Source: Thermoleophilia bacterium
GTDB lineage: Bacteria > Actinomycetota > Thermoleophilia > Gaiellales > Gaiellaceae
Direction: 5' to 3'
NCBI GenBank assembly: GCA_029858755.1
Contig: JAOUEK010000002.1
Span: 1 to 16,780 of the forward strand
Length of the DNA: 16,780 nucleotides
The notes below the pieces were generated by a model. It did no database searches, was not told where the DNA came from, and saw nothing but the letters and a program-made list of their open reading frames with translations. How positions within the stretch are numbered: position 1 is the stretch's first letter; the number at the start of each line of letters is the position of its first letter. A program made the position numbers and the translations under genes. This document shows, in pieces, positions 12,971 through 16,780 of this stretch.

Positions 12971-13552
12971 GTGAGCGCGAGACACGACGAGCTCGTCCGG
13001 ACATCGGCCCGCCTGTTCGCGGAGCGGGGGTACCACGGGACGTCGATGGCGGACATCGCCGCGGCGATGGGGGTGCAGAAGGGGTCGCTCTACTCCCTCA
13101 CCGACTCGAAGCAGGCGCTGCTCGTGGAGGCGATGCGGGGGGGCGCGGCCGCCTTCCACGACGCGCTCGACGCGGTGGCCGAGGACGCGACCGCGGTCGA
13201 CCGCATCCGCGACGCGCTGCGCGCCCACCTTCGCGTCGTCGCCGCGCAGCTCGACGTGGCCACGGTCTTCACCCGCGAGTGGCGGTTCCTGGAGGGAGGC
13301 GCCCTCGAAGAGATCCGGGTGGCGCGCCGCCGCTACGAGGAGCGGTGGCAGGCGCTGTTCCGAGAGGGCGTCGAGCAGGCTGAGCTCCGCGCCGACCTCG
13401 ACGCCGAGGCGGCCGCGCTGCTCGTGCTCTCCGCCGCCAACTGGGCGTACACGTGGCTGCGGCCGGGCACCGACACCGACCGCCTCGCCGACCGCTTCCT
13501 CGCCATCCTCGTCGACGGGTGGCGAGGGTACGCGACGCCGGGGCCCGGCTGA
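12971..13552 (+). CDS. paaR: TetR-family regulator, probable phenylacetate repressor (PaaR-type)
   Basis: A 193-residue TetR protein. The DNA-binding domain occupies about residues 5-50, with the helix-turn-helix TSMADIAAAMGVQKGSLYSL (24-43), followed by an all-helical ligand domain with the FTREWRFLEG segment. It is divergent from paaA with only 36 bp between starts and an operator-like repeat in that gap, so local control of paaABCD and itself is the straightforward inference. In known PaaR regulators phenylacetyl-CoA releases DNA; that ligand is not shown here. GTG 12971 is chosen because a TAGCAT box lies seven nt upstream; the frame extends further left only as antisense of paaA. The symbol rests on context. 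Confidence 0.8.
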   Translation: MSARHDELVRTSARLFAERGYHGTSMADIAAAMGVQKGSLYSLTDSKQALLVEAMRGGAAAFHDALDAVAEDATAVDRIRDALRAHLRVVAAQLDVATVFTREWRFLEGGALEEIRVARRRYEERWQALFREGVEQAELRADLDAEAAALLVLSAANWAYTWLRPGTDTDRLADRFLAILVDGWRGYATPGPG

Positions 13553-13582
13553 GCGCGGAGGCCCAGTAGGCGAGCGAACGGC

Positions 13583-13607
13583 GGGGTCAGGCTGAAGGCC
13601 TGACCCC
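13583..13607. terminator. Strong bidirectional hairpin after the TetR regulator
   Basis: GGGGTCAGGC-tgaag-GCCTGACCCC is a perfect 10-bp stem with a 5-nt loop. It lies 30 bp after the regulator stop (13552, +) and before the end of the small minus-strand gene (13678). No T-tract. Perfect symmetry suggests it acts in both directions. Confidence 0.6.
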
Positions 13608-13641
13608 GGGTCTATCGCCGACTCGTGCGGTCGCGCCCCGG

Positions 13642-13664
13642 GGGTGAGGCTTCGGCCTCAGCCC
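13642..13664. terminator. Second hairpin with a TTCG tetraloop
   Basis: GGGTGAGGC-ttcg-GCCTCAGCCC pairs over nine base pairs with one bulged G. The UUCG tetraloop closed by C-G is exceptionally stable in RNA when read on the plus strand. Placed 14 bp before the stop of the minus-strand gene, it and the preceding hairpin form a tandem pair separating convergent genes. The remaining bases of the gap 13553-13677 show nothing else. Confidence 0.5.
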
Positions 13665-13677
13665 GCCTGCCGTCCTC

Positions 13678-13890
13678 TCAGAAGACGGTTCGCCCGCCGC
13701 CGTTCGCCAGGTCGAAGGCGACGTCGGGCGGCAGCCCCTGCCGCCGCGGCGCGAGCGCCGCCTGCAGATCGACGTCCAGCCGTCGCGCGAGCGCCTCGGC
13801 CTGCTGCTCGGTGTACCCGGCGCGCCGCAGGGCGTCCCGCCGCAGCGCGACGACGCGGTCGGGGTCGTGAGGCGCGCGCTCTCGCTCCAT
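13678..13890 (-). CDS. Small hypothetical protein (UBA-like helical, 70 residues)
   Basis: A 70-residue charged protein. The core is VVALRRDALRRAGYTEQQAE followed by ALARRLDVDLQAALAPRRQG and a PPDVAFDL segment. Short actinobacterial proteins with this RAGY-x-x-x-QA...DVDL-x-x-A pattern are common, but I know no assigned function. The sequence looks like three short helices without membrane segments. ATG 13890 lies seven nt after a TACGAT box, which supports the start and a leaderless mRNA. It is divergent from the glycosyltransferase gene (38 bp between starts) and converges on the tandem hairpins. Confidence 0.7.
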   Translation of the reverse strand: MERERAPHDPDRVVALRRDALRRAGYTEQQAEALARRLDVDLQAALAPRRQGLPPDVAFDLANGGGRTVF

Positions 13891-13897
13891 GCCGCCG

Positions 13898-13903
13898 ATC
13901 GTA
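13898..13903 (-). promoter_or_regulatory. -10 box of the small hypothetical gene (leaderless)
   Basis: TACGAT on the minus strand ends seven nt before ATG 13890. It lies in the short divergent gap shared with the glycosyltransferase promoter. Confidence 0.5.
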
Positions 13904-13916
13904 CGCCGGCACGTAC

Positions 13917-13922
13917 TACGCT
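13917..13922 (+). promoter_or_regulatory. -10 box of the glycosyltransferase gene (leaderless)
   Basis: TACGCT ends six nt before GTG 13929. The hexamer is the same as that before the crotonase gene at 3487. No Shine-Dalgarno is present. Confidence 0.5.
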
Positions 13923-13928
13923 CGCAGC

Positions 13929-15047
13929 GTGCGGCGTGCGCTGGCGCTCTTCTCGCTCGCGGCCTGGGGCTGGGCCGCCGCGGTCGCGCTGCTCGACCGG
14001 CGGTGCCGCCTGACGCTCGACGACGTCGAGCCGGCCGTGTCCGGCCCCCGCGTCTCGGTGATCGTCCCCGCGCGCAACGAGCAGCGCGGGATCAGGGCCG
14101 CCGTCGCGTCGCTCGCCGACCAGGAGTACCGCGACGTGGAGGTCGTCGTCGTCGACGACGAGTCGGACGACGCCACGGCCGCCGAGGCCCGGGCCGCCGC
14201 CGACGACGGGGTGACGGTGCTCCAGGGCGCCCCGCTCCCCGACGGCTGGGTGGGGAAGTCCTGGGCGTGCGTGCAGGGCGCCGAGCGTGCCACCGGCGAC
14301 TGGCTGCTGTTCACCGACGCCGACGTGCGCCACGCGCCGGACACGGTGGGCCGCGCGCTCGCCCTCGCGCTCGGCCATCGGCAGGGGGGCGGCGTGACGC
14401 TGCTCCCGGTGCTCGAGACGGGGACCGCCGCGGAGCGCGTCGTGCAGCCCGCCGCGGCTGTGCTGATCCGCTCCTTCGTCGCCCCCGGCCCGCTCGTCAG
14501 GTCGCCCCGCGTCCCCGTTGCGATCGCGGCGGGCGGGTTCATCCTCGTCGAGCGCACGGCCTACGAGGCCGCCGGTGGGCACGCGGCCGTCCACGACTCG
14601 CTCGTCGAGGACGCGGCGCTCGCCGAGCGGCTGAAGGCGGCGGGCCGGCCGCTGACGCTCGCGTCGAGTGGCGGCCGGGTGCGCGTGCGCATGTACGTCG
14701 GCGCCCGCGAGGTCTGGCGAGGCTGGCGGAAGAACACGTCGCTGGGGCTCGCCCGCGGGTCGCTCGGGCTCGCGATGGCGACCGCGGGCTTGGGTGCGGC
14801 CGTCTCCGTCTGGCCGGTCGTCGGCCTCGTGGGTCCGAGGCGTGGGGTCGCCGCCGCGGCGGCGATCGCGCAGCTCGTCGCGCGCCTCGACGTGGAGCCG
14901 ATCTGCCCCACGCCCGCGCCGTACCGCCTCACGCTCCCGCTCGGCTCGGTCGTGCTCGCACTCTGCTCGCTCGCCTCCTCGATCGACCGGGTCCGCGGCA
15001 CGGTCTCCTGGCGGGGGCGATCCTACGCCCACGGGGGCGGCGCGTGA
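13929..15047 (+). CDS. Membrane-associated family 2 glycosyltransferase
   Basis: A 372-residue protein. An N-terminal hydrophobic helix (about 4-22) precedes a GT-A domain beginning VSVIVPARNE (42-51). The nucleotide-sugar acidic pair is in VVVDDESDD (73-81), and the metal-binding DxD appears as FTDADV (128-133). LPDGWVGKSWACVQGA (103-118) is typical of the HpnB/CrtQ-like subgroup acting on lipids such as hopanoids or carotenoids. The later SLVEDAALAERL segment supplies the catalytic acid. Two or more hydrophobic helices follow at the C-terminus. The GTG start is supported by a TACGCT box six nt upstream. It overlaps the lipid kinase gene (GTGA at 15044-15047), so the pair probably modifies a membrane lipid together. 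Acceptor and donor are unknown. Confidence 0.85.
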   Translation: MRRALALFSLAAWGWAAAVALLDRRCRLTLDDVEPAVSGPRVSVIVPARNEQRGIRAAVASLADQEYRDVEVVVVDDESDDATAAEARAAADDGVTVLQGAPLPDGWVGKSWACVQGAERATGDWLLFTDADVRHAPDTVGRALALALGHRQGGGVTLLPVLETGTAAERVVQPAAAVLIRSFVAPGPLVRSPRVPVAIAAGGFILVERTAYEAAGGHAAVHDSLVEDAALAERLKAAGRPLTLASSGGRVRVRMYVGAREVWRGWRKNTSLGLARGSLGLAMATAGLGAAVSVWPVVGLVGPRRGVAAAAAIAQLVARLDVEPICPTPAPYRLTLPLGSVVLALCSLASSIDRVRGTVSWRGRSYAHGGGA

Positions 15048-15910
15048 CCTGGGCGCTCGTCGTCAACCCGATGGCGTCCAGGGTCAGCGACGAGAGCGTG
15101 GCGCGCGTCGAGGCTGTGCTTCCACACCCGGTGCGGACACTGAGGACGGTGCGTCCCGGGGAGGCGACCGAGATCGCCCGTGAGCTCGAGGGCTCGGTCG
15201 AGGCGATCGTCGCCTTCGGTGGCGACGGCACCTTCAACGAGGTGCTGAACGGCGTGCGCGATCAGACCCCGCTCGGGTTCGTCCCGGGTGGCGGTACGAG
15301 CGTGCTGCCGCGCGCACTCGGCCTGCCACGGGAGGCGGAGGCCGCCGCGGCGCGCATCGCAGCGGGGTCGACGCGCCGGATCTCCCTGGGGCGCGTCGAC
15401 GGGCGCCGGTTCGGCTTCAACGCGGGCGTGGGGCTCGACGCCGAGCTGGTTCGCGCCGTCGACCTGCTGGGCCGGGCCCCAGACGGGCGGCGCCCGGGCG
15501 ACCGTGCCTTCGCGGGCGCGGCGGCACGCCTCGTCCTCGGCCGGCAGGGGCGCTTCGAGCCCGTGCTCGAGGTCGAGGGTCTCGGGCGCGCGGCCTTCGC
15601 GCTCGTCGCCAACTGCTCCCCCTACACCTATCTGGGCCGGCTCGGCCTGCGCGTGGCGCGGGAGGCCTCCTTCGATTGCGGCCTCGACCTCGTCGCGCCG
15701 GTCCGGCTCACGCCGTGGTCGCTGCCACGCTTCGCACTCGCCGCCTACCGCGGAGCGGGCGACCGCGGCGTGCGCAGGGCGCACGACCTCGACCGGCTGG
15801 TCGTTCGTTGCGACGTGCCGCTGCCGCTGCAGGTGGACGGCGAGGACCTCGGCGACGTCGGCGGCGCCGTCTTCGAGGCGGAGCGGAACGCGGTCACCGT
15901 GCTCGTCTGA
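15044..15910 (+). CDS. Diacylglycerol kinase-type lipid kinase
   Basis: A 288-residue protein of the DAGK catalytic/YegS/BmrU family. It opens with ALVVNPMAS, the family's VNP motif. The nucleotide-binding loop is FGGDGTFNEVLNG (58-70), and PGGGTSVLPRALGL (81-94) replaces the usual GTxNDFAR segment. FGFNAGVGLDAEL is the conserved mid-domain motif, and PLQVDGE lies near the C-terminus. Members phosphorylate diacylglycerol, sphingoid bases or related lipids at the membrane. The GTG start overlaps the glycosyltransferase stop by four bases, implying coupled translation and a shared lipid pathway. The last 17 bases overlap the end of the convergent FadR-type gene. Confidence 0.9.
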   Translation: MTWALVVNPMASRVSDESVARVEAVLPHPVRTLRTVRPGEATEIARELEGSVEAIVAFGGDGTFNEVLNGVRDQTPLGFVPGGGTSVLPRALGLPREAEAAAARIAAGSTRRISLGRVDGRRFGFNAGVGLDAELVRAVDLLGRAPDGRRPGDRAFAGAAARLVLGRQGRFEPVLEVEGLGRAAFALVANCSPYTYLGRLGLRVAREASFDCGLDLVAPVRLTPWSLPRFALAAYRGAGDRGVRRAHDLDRLVVRCDVPLPLQVDGEDLGDVGGAVFEAERNAVTVLV

Positions 15911-16643
15911 CGAGATCCTCGGGGTCGCGCCCGATCGCAGCCGCGAACGCGTCCTCGAGCATGCGGAAGTGCTCGTCCAGCACGCGGTCGAGTGCCACGT
16001 GGTCGCGGCGGCGCATCGCGTCGAGCTGGCGGCGATGGACGTCGAGCGTGGCGCGGTCGGTCGCGAGCCCGCCCGAGTACGCGTCGCGGAGCGGCGCCAG
16101 CCCGCGCGCCACGCCGCGCATCGCCGCCTGCACGGTGGCGTTGTGGCAGGCGCGCACGAGCGCCCGGTGGAACATCGCGTCGGCGCGCATGACGCTCGAC
16201 CGCTCGCCCAGGTGCCTCTCGAGCAGGTCGACGGTGTGCTCGAGCTCCGCGTAGTCGTCGGCGGTCGACGTCTCCACGGCCTCCAGCACGACCGCCCGCT
16301 CGAGCACGCGCCTCGCCCGCAGGGCGTCGACGGCGGCGGACTCCTCCACGGCGACCTGGCTGGAGATCGCGAACGCCGGCACGAGGTCGCTGGTGACGAC
16401 GATGCCGCCGCCCTTGCCGCGCCGCACGGCGAGCAGGCCCGACATCTCGAGCACGCGGAGCGCCTGGCGCAGCGTCGGCTTGGAGATGCCGAGCGCGGCC
16501 GCCAGTGCGGCCTCGCTGGGCAGCCGGTCGCCGTGTCGCAGGCCGGCTCGCTCGATCGCCTCGGTGAGGTGCTCGGTGGCCGCCTCGAAGGTTCGCGTGG
16601 CCCGGATCGGCTCGACGGGGAACGCGCGCGGCGCTGTCTCCAT
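15894..16643 (-). CDS. FadR-type GntR-family transcriptional regulator
   Basis: A 249-residue regulator. The winged helix-turn-helix spans about 15-85 and includes GDRLPSEAALAAALGISKPT (38-57) and LRQALRVLEMSGLLAVRRGK. The C-terminal FCD domain is all helical, with RADAMFHRAL carrying the Asp and His of the usual metal/ligand site and a later DEHF. FCD regulators respond to carboxylic acids or acyl compounds. ATG 16643 is preferred; GTG 16697 in the same frame would put the N-terminus over the operator-like palindrome at 16679-16699 and lacks family similarity. It is divergent from the gene that starts at 16709, its likely target. The gene overlaps the lipid kinase end by 17 bp. Confidence 0.9.
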   Translation of the reverse strand: METAPRAFPVEPIRATRTFEAATEHLTEAIERAGLRHGDRLPSEAALAAALGISKPTLRQALRVLEMSGLLAVRRGKGGGIVVTSDLVPAFAISSQVAVEESAAVDALRARRVLERAVVLEAVETSTADDYAELEHTVDLLERHLGERSSVMRADAMFHRALVRACHNATVQAAMRGVARGLAPLRDAYSGGLATDRATLDVHRRQLDAMRRRDHVALDRVLDEHFRMLEDAFAAAIGRDPEDLVRRAR

Positions 16644-16668
16644 GGCGGAAGTCTGGCACCGTTCGCGC

Positions 16669-16674
16669 TTGACA
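16669..16674 (+). promoter_or_regulatory. Consensus -35 box of the right-hand gene
   Basis: TTGACA is a perfect sigma-70 -35 hexamer. With an 18-nt spacer the -10 would be TTCACT (16693-16698), a weak match, inside the palindrome at 16679-16699. It is the only consensus -35 noticed in the window's intergenic regions. Confidence 0.45.
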
Positions 16675-16678
16675 GCAA

Positions 16679-16699
16679 AAGGGAAACGCTGTTTCACTT
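16679..16699. promoter_or_regulatory. Operator-like palindrome between the FadR-type regulator and the divergent gene
   Basis: AAGGGAAAC-gct-GTTTCACTT has 9-bp arms that pair at 8 of 9 positions around a 3-nt centre. It is AT-rich against a GC-rich background. It overlaps the spacer and -10 region of the rightward promoter, so binding would repress the gene at 16709. The regulator encoded next door is the natural candidate to bind it. Confidence 0.6.
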
Positions 16700-16708
16700 C
16701 AGAGACCG

Positions 16709-16780
16709 GTGAGTGTTCCCCCCTCCAGCGAGCTGCCGCTGCTCCGCGTGATCGGCGACGCAGACGGTGCCGGAGACCGC
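16709..16780 (+). CDS. Start of an unidentified gene running off the window
   Basis: GTG 16709 opens a frame that stays open to the window end (24 codons: SVPPSSELPLLRVIGDADGA follows the start, then GDR). It is preceded by the TTGACA promoter and the palindrome, and is divergent from the FadR-type regulator, so it is probably the regulator's target. The LPLLRVIGD opening is reminiscent of C45/acyltransferase-type hydrolases (L-x-x-LRV-x-GD), but the fragment is far too short to assign. Confidence 0.5.
   Translation, partial: MSVPPSSELPLLRVIGDADGAGDR

Noticed and set aside
13587..15032. Long minus-strand frame of 481 codons
   Set aside because: It is antisense to the glycosyltransferase and crosses both terminator hairpins; composition is that of a shadow frame.
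1..16780. tRNA, rRNA, CRISPR arrays, insertion sequences or phage attachment sites
   Set aside because: Looked for on both strands by eye; no cloverleaf, repeat-spacer series, transposase motif or terminal inverted repeats were seen. A tRNA-Sec gene was not seen either.

Overview
The window is a high-GC, densely packed bacterial chromosome segment, most likely from an actinobacterium and possibly a Thermoleophilia-type lineage. The evidence is strong G/C preference at third codon positions, many GTG starts, 4-bp ATGA/GTGA gene overlaps, -10 boxes set directly in front of start codons (leaderless genes), a GerW/YtfJ-type spore protein homologue, and an actinobacterial style paa cluster. The taxon is an inference. 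I saw no tRNA, rRNA, CRISPR, IS element or other sign of recent transfer, and no gene-free stretch longer than about 130 bp.

Layout, left to right. (1) 1-2995 (+): the end of an FAD subunit, a two-cluster [2Fe-2S] subunit and a molybdopterin subunit of a xanthine dehydrogenase-family hydroxylase. (2) 3015-3461 (-): a small YdcZ/DUF606 membrane transporter. (3) 3487-6381 (+): a crotonase with a MenB/Oah-like active site, a GerW/YtfJ-like protein, a PaaG-type isomerase and a two-cysteine proline racemase/hydroxyproline epimerase. (4) 6397-7050 (-): a short selenoprotein W-like (Rdx) gene with an in-frame TGA, a 101-residue membrane protein and a possible 29-residue ORF. (5) 7079-10529 (-): two ABC exporter ATPase/ABC-2 permease pairs in one operon. 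(6) 10593-12934 (-): paaA, paaB, paaC and paaD of the phenylacetyl-CoA 1,2-epoxidase, divergent from a TetR regulator (12971-13552, +) of the PaaR type. (7) 13678-13890 (-): a small hypothetical protein. (8) 13929-15910 (+): a membrane GT2 glycosyltransferase overlapping a diacylglycerol-kinase-type lipid kinase. (9) 15894-16643 (-): a FadR-type GntR regulator, divergent from a gene that begins at 16709 and leaves the window.

How the genes work together. PaaABCD and PaaG cover epoxidation of phenylacetyl-CoA and isomerisation to the oxepin-CoA. The reductase PaaE, the ligase PaaK and the lower pathway are not in this window. The TetR regulator sits 36 bp from paaA with an operator-like inverted repeat between them, so it probably represses paaA and itself until phenylacetyl-CoA appears.

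Most interesting points. First, an intact Rdx/SelW-like gene at 6397-6624 (-) can be read only if TGA at 6592-6594 is decoded as selenocysteine: the motif is C-G-I-U, and a 7-bp hairpin of bacterial SECIS geometry lies 17 nt downstream. Second, eight promoter-proximal genes share a TAnnnT box exactly 6-7 nt before the start codon, a consistent leaderless promoter signature that also helps fix starts.
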